Source of the DNA: Kingdonia uniflora
Taxonomy: Eukaryota > Streptophyta > Magnoliopsida > Ranunculales > Circaeasteraceae
Assembly (NCBI GenBank): GCA_014058105.1
Contig: JACGCM010002082.1
Span: 1,860,001 to 1,924,000, forward strand
Reading direction: 5' to 3'
DNA length: 64,000 bases
This document shows positions 10,293-22,590 of the stretch, one piece after another. The translations under genes were made by a program, and so were the position numbers. Under the pieces are notes generated by a model. It was given only the letters and a program-made list of their open reading frames with translations, was not told the DNA's origin and did not search any database. Within the stretch, counting starts at the first letter, position 1; each line of letters opens with the position of its first letter.

Positions 10293-10864
10293 TATTAGGA
10301 AACCGAGGGGGCAAATTGCAATGCGAAAGCACAATGCGATTGTGAAAGAACCGAAAATCTAATTCTAGCCATAAAGAATTCAATCCAAGGCAATAAAACA
10401 CATACATATGGTTTAAATTAGGTGGAAATCCCAAAGGATCGAAACCACCCCCGACAAGCATGTCGAATATATTATCACTTAGGGTTACAAGAAGTTCCAG
10501 AGATCACTCAATCTGATATCTACCCTTATAGATAAGCCCCAACAAGAAACCCAAGAAATCTCTTCAGAGTAAAACCCTCAATTTCTCCATTTTCTTTCTT
10601 TAACTCTTTCTCCCTGTATAGAGGCCTTTAACTTACACTCTATATTTATAGACTTTCTATTCGGTCATCAGTAAAGTATGCATCACGAGATAAACCATCG
10701 CGTTGGAATATATCCCGTTCAAAACGAACTTACGAAATAAACAAAGCATTTTTCACTCATATGACCTAAGTCGCGTTCAAACGACTTCAACGAAAACATT
10801 TCTATTCGAACAACTGTATGTCTCTTTCGAACGACTTTCCTCTGTTTTGAGTCGTAACCTAACA
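10293..10864 (-). repeat. Copia-array LTR 2 (572 bp)
   Basis: It starts TATTAGGAAACCG (TG changed to TA) and ends CGTAACCTAACA. TATA-like CTATATTTATAG lies near 10640-10652. It is shared between units 1 and 2. Confidence 0.8.
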
Positions 10865-12368
10865 ATCTCCACCTCAGCGGAAAAAAAATCATTTTTTCTG
10901 CTGCATTCATCGTATATTCTTGTTGCGGTACCCCTATGGACAACTTCACAATTAAGAGAATTACCCGAGTCTAGGATTATCATAGACCCACCAATCAGAA
11001 CCCACTTTCTGATCATCTTCGTAGACCATGCCATTGCTCTACCTTGGTCTAAATTCCCCTTTGAGAAATCTTCATAGCTCTATCGGTACATGCAACCTTC
11101 ACATCTCTACCCACTAATTTACCAACCAATGCATACAAGTTCCCACTTAGAACTCTATTCATGATCAAAGAAGACTTCCAATAAACTTTCATTACTCAAC
11201 ATAGCCCAGAGTAATTGTAACCTTCATTATCTAATTTGGAAAGTAAAATTAGATTATGAGTCATACCTGGCACATGTCGAACATCATGAAGAATTACGAT
11301 GCGTCCATCGAACATCCTCACACGAATATCGCCCACCCCCAAAATTGGCCTTCGAGAGCCATCGCTCGTCCACACAAACTTTCTACCCTCAGACTTTGCA
11401 TATCTTCTAAACCATGCCTTGTGTGCGCATACATGCAATGTATCCCCACTATTAAACACCCATCCTCTATTGTGGTAAAAACCATCAGCCACCACCACGG
11501 GGAGCACCTCGTCACCATCCTTACTAGTAACCATCTCTAGTTTGTTACTGTCACTTTTGGAGCCCTTTGTCAAACTCGCCCATTTACCTTTCCTAGCTTT
11601 GCAATCCGATCTATAATGACCTAATTGACCACAGCTCTAACAAGTTCCTTTTCAGAACTTATTAAAGCTTCTTTTCCCATTAACCACCATCACCGTAATT
11701 TCCACAGAGGATTCGCTACCCTTAAGCCTTCTCTCCTCGGAAAGAAGCGTACTTATTACCTCCTTGAAACTTAAAGTTTCCTTCTCATACATCAACGTAG
11801 GTTGAAGTTGATTGAAGGTAGAAGGAAGAGACCATATAAGTTGAAGTGTCTTATCTTCATCCTTAACTTTAACTCCGATCGATTATAATTTTGAAACGAT
11901 CTCGTTCAAAGAACCTAGGTGATCACCAACGCTCGTACCCTCATCCATCTGAAGCGCATGAAGTCATTCCCTGAGGTATAAACGATTCAAAAGACTCTTT
12001 GTTTGGTATAAATTTTAAGCTTTTCCTAAAGACCCTTTGCAGTCTTCTCTCCAGCCACGTTTGTCAAAACATTTTTAGCGTGACAAAGGCGTATCCCGTT
12101 TGTAGCCCTTGAATCCAGATCTTCAAAGTGTTCTTCATCGTTGTCCATTTTCTGGGCCGTTATACCTTCAACTTTAGTTTTAGGTATAGGCTTCCCTTTC
12201 AGTACTTTGCGCAACTAGCTTTGAATAAAGATATCTTGGACTTTTATTTACCACAATCCAAAATTGATCTTCCCATCGAACTTCTCCACATCGAATTTAG
12301 TAGCGTTAGAGTACCAGATCCTCCAATCTTGCTTTTCTACTTGCCCCAAACCTTGCTCTAACACCAAC
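10865..12368 (-). pseudogene. Copia-array unit 2 gag-protease, degenerate
   Basis: Same layout as unit 1, but the gag start codon is changed to ATT near 12327. Protease motifs DSGDTLHVCAHKAWF and GVGDIRVRMFDG are open over 11196-11573, the best-kept protease segment of the array apart from unit 4. The zinc knuckle at about 11610-11650 carries a stop. The gag part has several frameshifts. Confidence 0.75.
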
Positions 12369-12982
12369 TGTTTGGAAACCGAGGGGGGAAATTGCAATGC
12401 GAAAGCACAATACGATTGAGAAAGAACTGAAGATCTAATTCTAACCATCGAGAATTCAATTCAAGGCAATAAAACATATACACAAGGTTTAAATTTGGTG
12501 GAAATCCTAAAGGATCAAAACCACCCCCGACAAGCATGATAAATATATTTTAACATAGGGTTACAAGAAGTTCGAGAGATCACTCAATCTTACATCTACC
12601 CTTATAGATAATCCCCAGCAAGAAACCCAAGAAAGAAAACTCAAGAAATCTCTTCAGAGTAAAACCCTAGATTTCTTTATTTTCTTTATCTAACCCTAGA
12701 TTTCTCTATTTTTTTATCTAACTCTTTCTTCCTGTACGGAGGCCTTTAACTTACACTCTATATTTATAAACTTTTTATTCGGTCATCAGTAAAGTGCGCA
12801 TTATGAGATAAACCATCGCGTTGGAATATATCTCGCTTAAAATGAACTTACAAAACAAACAAAGCATTTTTCGTTCATACGACCAAAGTCATGTTCGAAC
12901 GACTTCAACGAAAACATTTCCGTTCGGACGACTTTATGCCTTGTTCGAATGACTTTCCTCTGTTTTGAGCCGTAACCCAATA
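12369..12982 (-). repeat. Copia-array LTR 3 (614 bp)
   Basis: It starts TGTTTGGAAACCG and ends CGTAACCCAATA. It is longer than the others because a short stretch (CTAGATTTCT..TTTATCTAAC) is duplicated at about 12670-12725. Confidence 0.8.
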
Positions 12983-14488
12983 ATCTCCACCTCAGGGAAA
13001 AAAAATCATTTTTTCTGCTGCATTCATCGTATATCCTAGTTGCGTTACCCCTATGGACAACTTCTCAATTAAGAGAATTACCCGAGTCTAGGATTATCCT
13101 AGACCCACCAATCCGAACTCACTTTCTGATCATCTTCGCAGACCATGCTATTGCTCTACCTTGAACTAAATTCCCCTTTCGAGAAATTTCCATAGCTCTA
13201 TCGGTACATGTAACCTTCACATCTCCACCGACTTATTTACCAACCAATGCATATAAGTTCCCGCTTAGAACTCCATTCATGATCAAAGAAGACTTTCAAT
13301 AAACTTTCATTACTCCACCTAGCCCAGAGTAATTGTAACCCTCATTATCTAATTTGGAAAGTGAAATTAGATTATGAGTCATACCCGGCACATGTCGAAC
13401 ATCATGAATAACTATGATGCATCCATCGAACATCCTCACGCGAATATCACCCACTCCTAAAATCGGCCGTCGAGAGCCATCGCTCGTCGACACAAACTTG
13501 CTACCCTCAGGCCTTGTATATTTGCCGAACCATGCCTTGTGTGTGCATACATACAATGTATCCCCACTATTAATTACGCATCATCTATCGTGGTGAAAAC
13601 CATCAGCGGCCACCACGAAGAGTACCTCGTCATAATCGTTACTAGTTACCATTGCTAGTTTGTTAGTGTCACTTTCGGAGCCCTTTGCCGAACTCACTCT
13701 TTTACCTTTCCCAGTTTTGCGATCCGATCTATAATGACCTGATTGACCACAACTTTAACAAGTTCCTTTTCTAAACTTATTAAAGCTTATCTTCCCATTA
13801 ACCACCATCGTCGTGATTTCCACAGAGGATTCGCTACCCTTAAGCCTTCTCTCCTCGGAAAGAAGCATACTTGTTACCTCCTTGAAACTTAAAGTTTCCT
13901 TCTAATACATCAATGTAGGTTGAAGTTGATTGAAGGTAGAAAGAAGAGACCATATGAGTTGAAGCGCCGTATCTTCATCCTTAACTTTAACTCCGATCGA
14001 TTTCAATTTTGAAACGATCTCTTTCAAAGAACCTAGGTGATCACCAACGCTAGTACCCTCACCCATTTGAAGCGTATGAAGCCGTTCCTTGAGGTATAAA
14101 CGATTCAAAAGACTCTTCATTTTGTACAAATTGTTAAGCTTTTCCCAAAAACCTTTTACGGTCTTCTCTCCAACCACGTCTGCCAAAACGTTTTTAGCGA
14201 GACAAATGCGTATCCCGCTCACAGCCCTTGAATCCAGATCTTTCAAGTCTTCTTCATTGTCGTTCGCTTTCTGGGCCGCTATACCTTCAATCGATGTTTT
14301 AGGTATAGGCTTCCATTTCAGTGCCTTGCATAACCGGCCATGAATCAAAATATCTTAGACTTATATTTGCCACAATCCAAAATTGATCTTTCCATCGAAC
14401 TTCTCCACATCGAATTTAATCGTATTAAAATACTTAGATCCTCCCATCTTGCTTCTCTACTTGCCCCAAGCCTCCCTCTGACACCAAT
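12983..14488 (-). pseudogene. Copia-array unit 3 gag-protease, degenerate
   Basis: ATG lies near 14447, and the gag middle part is open at 13902-14348 (KERLHTLQMGEGTSVGDHLG and WSLLSTFNQLQPTL). The protease segment is at 13296-13556, with GVGDIRVRMFDG and RHVPGMTHNLISLSKLD. Stops and frameshifts break the rest. No integrase or RT sequence is present. Confidence 0.75.
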
Positions 14489-15058
14489 TGTTAGAAAACT
14501 GAAGGGGCAGATCATAACGTAGAAGCACAATACGATTGTGCAAGAATCAAATATCTAATTCTAACCATAGAGAATTCAATCCAAGGTAATAAAAGACATA
14601 CACAAGGTTTAAATTATGTGAAAACCCCAAAGGATTAAAACCACCATCGACAAGCATGATGAATATATTATCACTTAGGGTTACAAGAAGTTCCAGAGAT
14701 CACTCAACCTCATCTCTACCCTTACAGATAATCCCCAGTAAGAAATCCTTGAAAGAAAACCCAATAAATCTCTCTAGAACAAAATCTTAGATCTTTCCCT
14801 TTTCTCTCTCTAACTCTTTCTCACTATACAGAGTCCTTTAACATACACACTATATTAATAGACTTTTTATTAGGTCATCACCGAAGTACGTATCACGAGA
14901 TAAACCATTTTATTGGAATAAATCCCCTTCAGATCGAACTTAAAGGAAAACAAATAAAGCATTTTTCGTTCGAACGACTTCAAAATAAACTTTTTTCGTT
15001 CAAACGACTTCATTACTTGTTCGAGCGACTTCCCCAGTTTTTGAGCCGTAACCTAACA
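14489..15058 (-). repeat. Copia-array LTR 4 (570 bp)
   Basis: It starts TGTTAGAAAACTG and ends CGTAACCTAACA, so both termini keep TG..CA. TTCGAA-type motifs lie at about 14965-15030. Confidence 0.8.
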
Positions 15059-16532
15059 ATCTCCACCTCGACAAAAAAACCATTTCTTTCGCTCTATTTG
15101 TCGTGTATCCTTGTCGCGCTGCCCCTATGGGAAACTTCTCAATTAAGAGATTTACCCGAGTTTAGGCTTTTCCTAGACCCACCTAGACCGTGCCATTGCT
15201 CCACCTTCAACTAAATTCCCCTTTTGAGAAATATCCATTACTCTATCGGTGCATGCAACCTTCACATCTCCACCCACTGATTTACTAACCAATGCATACA
15301 AGTTCCCACTTATAACTCCATTCATGATCAAAGAAGACTTCCAATAAACTTTCATTACTCCACCTCGCCCGGAGTAATTGTAACCCTCATTATCTAACTT
15401 GGAAAGTGAAATTAGATTATGAGTCATACTCGGCACATGGCGAACATCATAAAGAACTACGATGTATCTATAAAACATCCTCAGACGAATATCACCCACT
15501 CCCAAAATCGGCCTTTGAGAGCCATCGCTCATCGACACAAACTTACTACCCTCAGACCTTGCATATTTGTCGAACCATGTCTTGTGTGCGCATACATGCA
15601 ATGTATCCCCACTATCAAACACCCATCCTCTATAGTGGCTAAACCATCAGCGGTCACCTTGAGGAATGCCTCGTCACAATCCTTACTAGTAACCATCGCA
15701 AGTTTGTTAGTATCACTTTCAGAGCCCTTTACCGAACTTTCTCCTTTACCTTTTCCAGTTTTGCAATCTGATCTATAATGACCCGATTGACCACAACTCT
15801 AACAAGTTCCTTTTCTGAACTTATTAAAGCTTATCTTCCCATTAACCACCATCACCAAGTTTTTTACAGAGGATTTACTACGCTTAAGCCTTCTCTCCTT
15901 GGAAAGAAGCGTACTTGTAAGCTCTTCAAAACTTAAAGTTTCCTTCTCATACGTCAACGTAGGTTGAAGTTGATTGAAGGTAGAAAGAAGAGACCATATG
16001 AGTTGAAGCGCCTTATCTTCATCTTCAACTTTAACTCCGATCGATTCCAATTCCAAAACAATCCCGTTCAAAGATCCTAGGTGATTACTAACGCTCGTAC
16101 CCTCATCCATCTGAAGTGAATGAAGCCGTTCCTTGATGTAGAAGTGATTGAAATGACTCTTCAATTGGTATAAATTTTCAAGCTTTTCCCAAAGACCCTT
16201 TGCGGTCTTCTCTCCAACGACGCTTGCCAAAACATTTTTAGCGAGACAAAGGCATATCCCGCTCGCAGCCCTTGAATCCAGATCTTCCCAATCTTCTTCA
16301 TCGTCATCTGCTTTATGTGTCGTTATACCCTCAACTGAAGTTTTAGGTATAGGCTTCCCTTTTAGTGTCTTGCGCAACCCGCCTTGAATCAAGATATCTT
16401 GGACTTGTATTTGCCATAATCCAAAATTGATCTTCCCATTGAACTTCTCCACATTGAATTTAATCGTGTTAGAGTACTCAGATCCTCCCATCTTTCTTCT
16501 CTACTTGGCTTAAACCTCCCTCTGACACCAAT
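15059..16532 (-). pseudogene. Copia-array unit 4 gag-protease, best preserved
   Basis: Gag is open for 230 codons from ATG at 16491 to 15799. It has VEKFNGKINFGLWQIQV at the N terminus, a leucine-rich middle (WSLLSTFNQLQPTLTYEKE) and a basic tail with NGKISFNKFRKGTC before a stop inside the zinc knuckle. Protease motifs (DSGDTLHVCAHKTWF and GVGDIRLRMF) are open over 15173-15622, with the catalytic DSG kept. The protein would build particles only. RT and integrase would have to come from a partner element. Confidence 0.8.
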
Positions 16533-17118
16533 TATTGGGAAACTGGGGAAGCAAATCGCAACGCGAAAGCACAATACAATTAGGCAAGACCCAAAGATCT
16601 AATTCTAACCATCGAGAATTTAATCTAAGGCAATATAACACATATATAAGGTTTAAATTAGGTGGAAACCCCAAAGGATTAAAACTACCCCCGACAAGCA
16701 GGACAAATATATTATCACTTAAAGTTAGAAGAAGTTCCAAAGATCACTTAACCTCACCTCTACCCTTACAGATAATCCCCAGCAAGAAACCCAAGAAAGA
16801 AAACCCAAGAAATCTATCCAGAGTAAAACCCTAGATTTCTCCATTTTCCCTCTCTAACTTTTTCTCCCTGTACAGAGGCCTTTAACTTACACTCTATATT
16901 TATAGACCTTCTATTAGGTCATCAGTGAAGTACGCATCACGAGATAAACCATAGCATTGGAATATATCTTGTTAAAAATGAACTTACGAAACAAATAGAG
17001 TATTTTTCGTTCCAATGACCTAAGTCGCGTTCGAACGACTTCAGCGAAAACTTTTTCGTTCGAACGACTTTATGTCTCGTTCGAACGACTTCCCTCATTT
17101 TTCAGCCGTAACCCAACA
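16533..17118 (-). repeat. Copia-array LTR 5 (586 bp)
   Basis: It starts TATTGGGAAACTG and ends CGTAACCCAACA. It carries the clearest palindromes, TTCGTTCGAACGACTT and TCGTTCGAACGACTTCC, at about 17050-17095. Confidence 0.8.
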
Positions 17119-17747
17119 ATCTTCACCTCGGCAAAAAAAATTGTTTCTTCTACAACATTCGTTGTGTATCTTTGTCGCGTTACACCTATGGGTAACTTCT
17201 CAATTATGTGAATTACCCGAGTCTAGGCTTTTCCTAAATCTACCAATTATAACCCACTTTTTGATCATTTTTGTCGACTGTGCCATTGCTCCACCTTGAA
17301 CTAAATTCCCCTTTCGAGAAATCCCTATAGCTCTATCGGCGCATGCAACCTTCACATCTCCACCCACTTATTTACGAACCAATACATACAAGTTCCCGCT
17401 TAGAACTCCCTTCATGATCAAAGAATACTTCCAATAAACTTTCATTATCTAATTTGGAAAGTAAAATTAAATTATGAGTCATACTCGGTACATGTTGAAC
17501 AACAAGAAGAACTACGATGCGTCCATCGAGCATCCTCACGCGAATATCACCCACTCCCAAAATCGGCCTTCGAGAGCCATCGCTCGTTGACACAAACATG
17601 CTACCTTCAGACCTTGCATATTTGCCGAACCATGCCTTGTGTGCGCATACATGCAATGCATCTCCACTATCAAATACCTATCCCCTATCATGGCAAGAAC
17701 CATCAGCAGCCACCACGAGGAGCACCTCATCACCATCGTTACTAGTA
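17119..17747 (-). pseudogene. Copia-array unit 5, protease part only
   Basis: Only the protease segment and following tail remain. HVCAHKAWFGKYARSEGS and GVGDIRVRMLDG are readable at about 17372-17656, and gag is gone. At about 17747 the sequence jumps into the middle of an LTR, so a deletion removed gag, the primer-binding site and half the LTR. Confidence 0.7.
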
Positions 17748-17914
17748 AACCATGAGATAAGCCATCGCTTTAGAATAAATCCCCTTCAGATCGAAATTAA
17801 AGAAAAACAAACAGAACGTTTTTAGTTCAAAAGACCTAAGGCTCGTTTGAACAACTTCAACTTTAACTTTTTTTGTTCGAACGAATTTCCCTGTTTTTGA
17901 GCCGTAACCTAACA
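17748..17914 (-). repeat. Copia-array LTR 6, truncated
   Basis: It matches the U3 half of the other LTRs (GAGATAAGCCATCGC onward) and ends GCCGTAACCTAACA. The part inside the deletion is missing. It marks the right end of the array. Confidence 0.7.
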
Positions 17915-17979
17915 AAACCATCGCAACGCGGAGAGAGGGAAAGAAGCCCACTAGTGAGGAATTTTTATTATTTTTTATG

Positions 17980-18532
17980 ATTGGAGTCCTCCTCACTTTG
18001 AGTTATGTACCCAAGTGAGGGTTCCTCTACATAATGTTTTAGTAAAAGAGTGTAGTGAAGATAGAATGACACACAGACTAGCCTTTATTCATCAGCCTAG
18101 GTAACCCAAAATCAAACAAAATTGCTAGAAAATTGTCATCAAGTAATATATTCTTCAGCTCAATCTCGTGATGCAAGATTTGCTAGCAGCAATTATGGGG
18201 AAGGTACCCAAGGGCCTTAGCTGTATCATAAGCAATTTTGTACCTCAATTTCTATCATAAAACTGAACCAATTTGGCCATCCCTTCGCTGAAAAATCCAT
18301 TTGGCCAGCGATCTATTAGCCAAAAAATCGTAGGCAATGAAGGGAAATCTCCCCATTAATATGGTATGCCTACAATATCCATGGATGTATACAAAATGAA
18401 CATGTTGTACAATTGTAATTGCGTACATATACCTTGAACTCCCACTCCTCAGCAAATATCAACTGTTCCATTATTGTGTCCCAAAAAATAGGTACTTGTG
18501 TCCCATTATCCAGTATGCCACTGAGAGCAACT
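17980..18532 (-). pseudogene. Receptor-like kinase fragment, kinase domain
   Basis: The minus strand reads, in several frames, GILDNGTQV (glycine-loop side), HVHFVYIHGYC, SLAKWIFQRRDG, YDTAKALGYL, then ILHHEIELKNILLDDNF and FDFGLPRLMNK. A weak RGTLTWVHN follows, where GT-GY-APE is expected. These are kinase subdomains in the usual order. They are closest to plant S-domain (SD2-5-like) or similar lectin receptor kinases. The catalytic HRD is HHE, and stops and frameshifts are present. It cannot be an active kinase. Confidence 0.7.
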
Positions 18533-18843
18533 CTAGCAGCGAGTGTGGGTTTGAGTGTAGGTTCCGACACCCTGGCCCACCAAACCCACAACTCACACTC
18601 TTCTCCTTCCAGCAGCCAGTGTGACTTTGCCAACGTGGCTTTTTTTTCTTGCACTTTAGAGGAGATTAAAACCCCGCATGGTGTTCCTTTCACCGCGCGG
18701 TAAAAAAAACACCGTGCGTGGTTCTAAACACCGCCACAATTTCTGTATACTCAAATGTTAACTTCAACTATTGTCAAAAAATTTACATCTACCTCTCTCA
18801 AAAATACCTTGGAAAAAAAAACTTCAATTCCAAAAAAATCAAA

Positions 18844-20954
18844 ATGCAAATGCCAGAGGGAGAGCCACACCCCAGTACTCTGGCTGGGTTTAAAGGAAGA
18901 AGAGATCTTGAGCGTTCTGTAACTCGCTCGAGGTCCGGAAGGAAGAAAAAGCGGGTGGAATTTGAAGATGTTCAACCCCAAGATATACCAAACCCAACCA
19001 AAGATAACTTCCCGCGGAGATGTATTACCCAACTCCCAGACGGAGTCAGTCACATCTATTACACGAGAAAGGAACTCACGGTAAGTTTTAGTGTAATTGT
19101 GAAATTGTTTTTCCTATATATCAAGTGTTTGACAAAATGCCTCAATGAACAGAATCGGGATTCGATGCGGGTTCACGGCACATTCACTTCGGTGTTCAAA
19201 GTGCGGAAGGATATTGCCACACTTCCAACTGCAAGGGACGCCGTGGTGAATATTTTTGGGCAGTTTATGGATATACGCTTGGGCAATTTGGATAATCGGC
19301 TAATTCAGGCGCTTATAGAGCGTTGGTGGCCGACCACACACACGTTTCTGTTCCCTTTTGCGGAGATAGGGGTCACTCCCCTCGATTTTACTATGCTGAC
19401 ATCATTGTCCATCGACCGATATCCGACACAGGTACCATATGATAACGCATGGTCTATTTTATCCAATGCGAGGCAATTGCTCCCCAACATTAATTTCAGC
19501 CATATAAAGAGTGAGAACGTCAGCATTACACATTTGAAGACGTACTTACTTAACTGTCGAAATCCATCGGGAGGATGATATTACTATCGCTCGTGCTTTT
19601 ATCCTCTTCATGATGGGGCATTTGTGGTTCCAAACGACCAACGACACCATCCCACTTGGATATCTCGCGGCCGAGAATGATTTGGACTTGGCTGCCCAAT
19701 ATGACTAGGGTTCTGCTATTCTTGCTTCCCTGTACCATGGTTTGGATACCGCAGTCACGACCGGGGGTGCCATCACTGGATTTGTGCAACTTCTTTAGGT
19801 ACGTTAACAAGTTTTACATTTACAAATCAGATATCTTCCAATAAACGTCTTAAATATAAATTCTAATTAATTTTTATGTTATTCCAAATTGCAGTATTGG
19901 TTCTACAAGTATTGTGGGGTTGGTTACCCTATAGTCAAGGAAGAGGTAAAGTACCCGTCCTATCTGCGCCTCAGAGCATGGGGGAAGGAGAACAGGAGGA
20001 AAACAAATGGCCAGGCGGCCAATTTGTTTATTATAGGCAAATACCATATTGATCACCGCACTGTTAAGACGATCACATTGGAACCTTGGATTGATTCTAC
20101 AGTGTCTGAGACAGAGGACGTACTGAATGCAAAACTCATATCCCGTAAAAGGATACCACTTCAAGTACCAAACGGAAACTACGAATATTACTTGGGGGAT
20201 AGATGTTAGAGGCAGGTAACTGGCGAGGTGCCCATTCCTTTGGATCCTCCGGTTAGCATGTCGCCACATATTAGTCTAACGACTTTACATGAGATGAGAC
20301 AGGTCAGGTTCGCTGACTGTGAGCAGTTTATGGTAGGGGAGGTACGAGAGACTTACGCCTCATACAGGGCTGAACAAATTCCAGAGGTAGGCCACATGTT
20401 GACAGATTCCCAGAGGATGGGGAATCTAGATCTGTTCAGACCGAGTACACTCAGAGCTGGTATTATACCCGTAGTGGTTACGTTAGCGTCGGTTCATAGC
20501 TTATTCCAGGACTTCAGTTTGCCTGGCGAGGCGGAGGGTCCAGACCTGGGGTGGCACATGCAGTGGACAGGGTGGTGTGAGAACCTCCCCATAGCCCGCT
20601 TGAGGGACCCGCCACCCATGTCTTCATCCTATGGCACAGAGGAGCTGTGACACCTGACCCATGGTATGCGGTGACTCGTCCTTACAGAGTCTGCTCGGGA
20701 CGCACAGAGGATCCAGGAGGTGGAGGAAGAGCCTGCTATTGCCCGCAGGCAACTTGACAGTATAGATCATCATCTATATGCCCATGTAAGTAATTTATTT
20801 ATATATTTATTGTGGTGTTTTTTCTTAATGTCATATTTATTTTGTCAAAATATTTATAAAGTTTCTTTGTCCCATTCAGGACCAGCAGCTGAGGAGGGGG
20901 CGTGTCGTACGGGTGTTGCCACTACCACCTGGAGGAGGCACGAGGATGAGGTAG
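18844..20954 (+). pseudogene. Plant mobile domain (PMD, PF10536-like) gene, decayed
   Basis: ATG at 18844 opens a basic N terminus (RSRSGRKKKRVEF). An intron at 19081-19152 (gtaag..cag) leads to the PMD core, with ALIERWWPTTHTFLFPFAEI and VTPLDFTMLTSLSID. After a frameshift near 19553 the frame continues with ARAFILFMMGHLWF and a stop at about 19708. An intron at 19799-19894 precedes YWFYKYCGV and a long exon to about 20650. A last intron, 20785-20879, leads to QLRRGRVVRVLPLPP and a stop at 20952. PMD proteins occur in plant transposons and in the MAIL1/PP7-like silencing factors. This copy is broken but keeps its exon structure. Confidence 0.7.
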
Positions 20955-21295
20955 CGTGGATTTGGTCCGTGAACCAGGGGAGGCAGTACTAGCCACAGGG
21001 GGCGGGGTACTGGAGATGATTCTGAGTAGATATAAGTATTTTTTATGTTTTTTTAGACGACGTAGAAGCTGTGTTTTGATTATGTAGATGATTCTGAGTA
21101 AATGATATATTTATAAACGATAATGTTGAAAATGACTATTTGTTTGTTCGATTAAATTTGCACTGAGGTATTTTATATTTCTACAGACTATTTGGTGATG
21201 TTTTTAGGTTTTTGGTAGAGATTCTTCAATGTCTAATCGAACTGACTATTTGTCTGTTCGAACTGACAATTTTGCACAATTTTAAAATACAAACA

Positions 21296-21368
21296 TAGAT
21301 TTGGCGGTGAAATGAACACCGCGCGGTAAAAGGAACACCGCGCGGTGTTCATTTCACCGCCAAATCTA
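21296..21368. repeat. Perfect 32-bp inverted repeat between PMD gene and transposase
   Basis: The arm at 21296-21327 and the arm at 21337-21368 are perfect reverse complements with a 9-base spacer. The core is CACCGCGCGGT. Related single copies lie at about 18672-18740 and 22621-22650, near the element ends. Confidence 0.85.
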
Positions 21369-21486
21369 GGGTAAAAGACCCACAGCTTCTTCCCCTTTTA
21401 CATTTCTCCCATTTTTGCACCTCTCTTCCATTGGAAACACATCTACCTTCTGGTATTACATCCTTCTCTCAACTCCACAGCCTCAA

Positions 21487-22590
21487 ATGTCTTCTTCATC
21501 ATCCGATTCATCCATACCCGATCCTTCAGGTTTATCATCGTCGTCCTTCGATGACGATCTTATCTATAATTGTGCGGCGGCACTTTGCGTCCTGCACGAA
21601 GCTGCAGTAAACATAGTAGTTGAGGATACAACTTCGAGTTATCACGAGAGTGTCATGGGCCGTAAGGATAAGAGAAAGAAGCGCGATCAGCAATTGGGGC
21701 ATTACAACATTATACGAGACTACTTCCCGCCGAATTGTACATACGAACCATGGGAATTTCGGCGACGTTTTCGTATGAGTAGAAACATGTTTATGCGTCT
21801 ATTCGATGTAGTCGTTGCACATGATCATTATTTTGTCCAGAAACCCAACAATCCAAGTACTATGGGGTTATCACCGTACCAAAAGGTAGTCGCAGCACTA
21901 CGTTTCCTAAGTTACGGTGTTGCGGCAGATCTTTTTGACGAATACCTCCGAATAGGAGAAAGAATAACCTTGTTATGTGTGAAAATGTTTTGTGTTGCGG
22001 TTATACAAATTTTTGGCGAGAAATATCTTCGAGCACCAAACGCGGCCGACATAAAAAGTTAAAAGCGATCGGAGAGTCCCGGGGATTTCCTGGCATGTTA
22101 GGAAGCCTTGATTGCATGCATTGGATATGGAAAAATTGCCCCAAATCTTGGCACGGTCAATTTACTGGCCATTACCCCAAGGCGACACTGATTCTTAAAG
22201 CGGTAGCTTCACACGTCCTTTGGATTTGGCATGTTTTTTTTTGTGTTACCAGGGTCTAACAATGATATCAATGTTCTGCAACAATCACATCTTTTTACCG
22301 ACCTGGCCGATGGTATCGCCCCGCCTTGCAATTATACAATTGCCGGGAAAGCTTATGATATGGGGTATTACCTAGTGGATGGCATATACCCTAAATGGGG
22401 AATACTTGTCCAAACCATATCCAATCCAGTTACAGGGAAACAAAAATTCTTTGCTCAACAACAAAAAAGTTGCCGAAAAGACGTAGAACGGACGTTTGGG
22501 ATTTTACAATCTCGGTTCAATGTTGTAAAAATTCCGGTAAAATTGTGGGACCCCAGGTATGAAATTGTGGGACCTCCCGGTTACATCTAA
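21487..22590 (+). pseudogene. PIF/Harbinger transposase (DDE), frameshifted
   Basis: ATG at 21487 starts an N-terminal serine-rich stretch, then GHYNIIRDYF, EFRRRFRMSRNMFMRLFD and PYQKVVAALRFLSYG, typical of plant Harbinger transposases. The frame breaks near 22060. The next parts lie in other frames: GSLDCMHWIWKNCP (first catalytic Asp), GSNNDINVL (second Asp) and QKSCRKDVERTFGILQSRF (Glu). All three catalytic positions are still visible, but stops and shifts separate them. The role would be cut-and-paste transposition together with a Myb-like partner. I see no such partner here; the PMD gene occupies the place beside it. Confidence 0.8.

Larger units (their letters stand above)
8194..17914 (-). 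mobile_element. Tandem array of non-autonomous Ty1/copia gag-protease elements
   Basis: Six LTRs (five full at 570-614 bp, the last truncated) alternate with five internal regions, four of about 1.5 kb. All are in the same orientation with a period of about 2.04-2.12 kb. Each full internal region holds only a primer-binding site, gag, a protease segment and a short polypurine tract. Integrase, RT and RNase H are absent from every copy. The content resembles the published TR-GAG class of non-autonomous elements, here with a protease segment added. Possible 5-bp duplications at the outer ends are aaaca (8189-8193) and aaacc (17915-17919). Unequal exchange between LTRs could have built the array. 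Confidence 0.85.
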
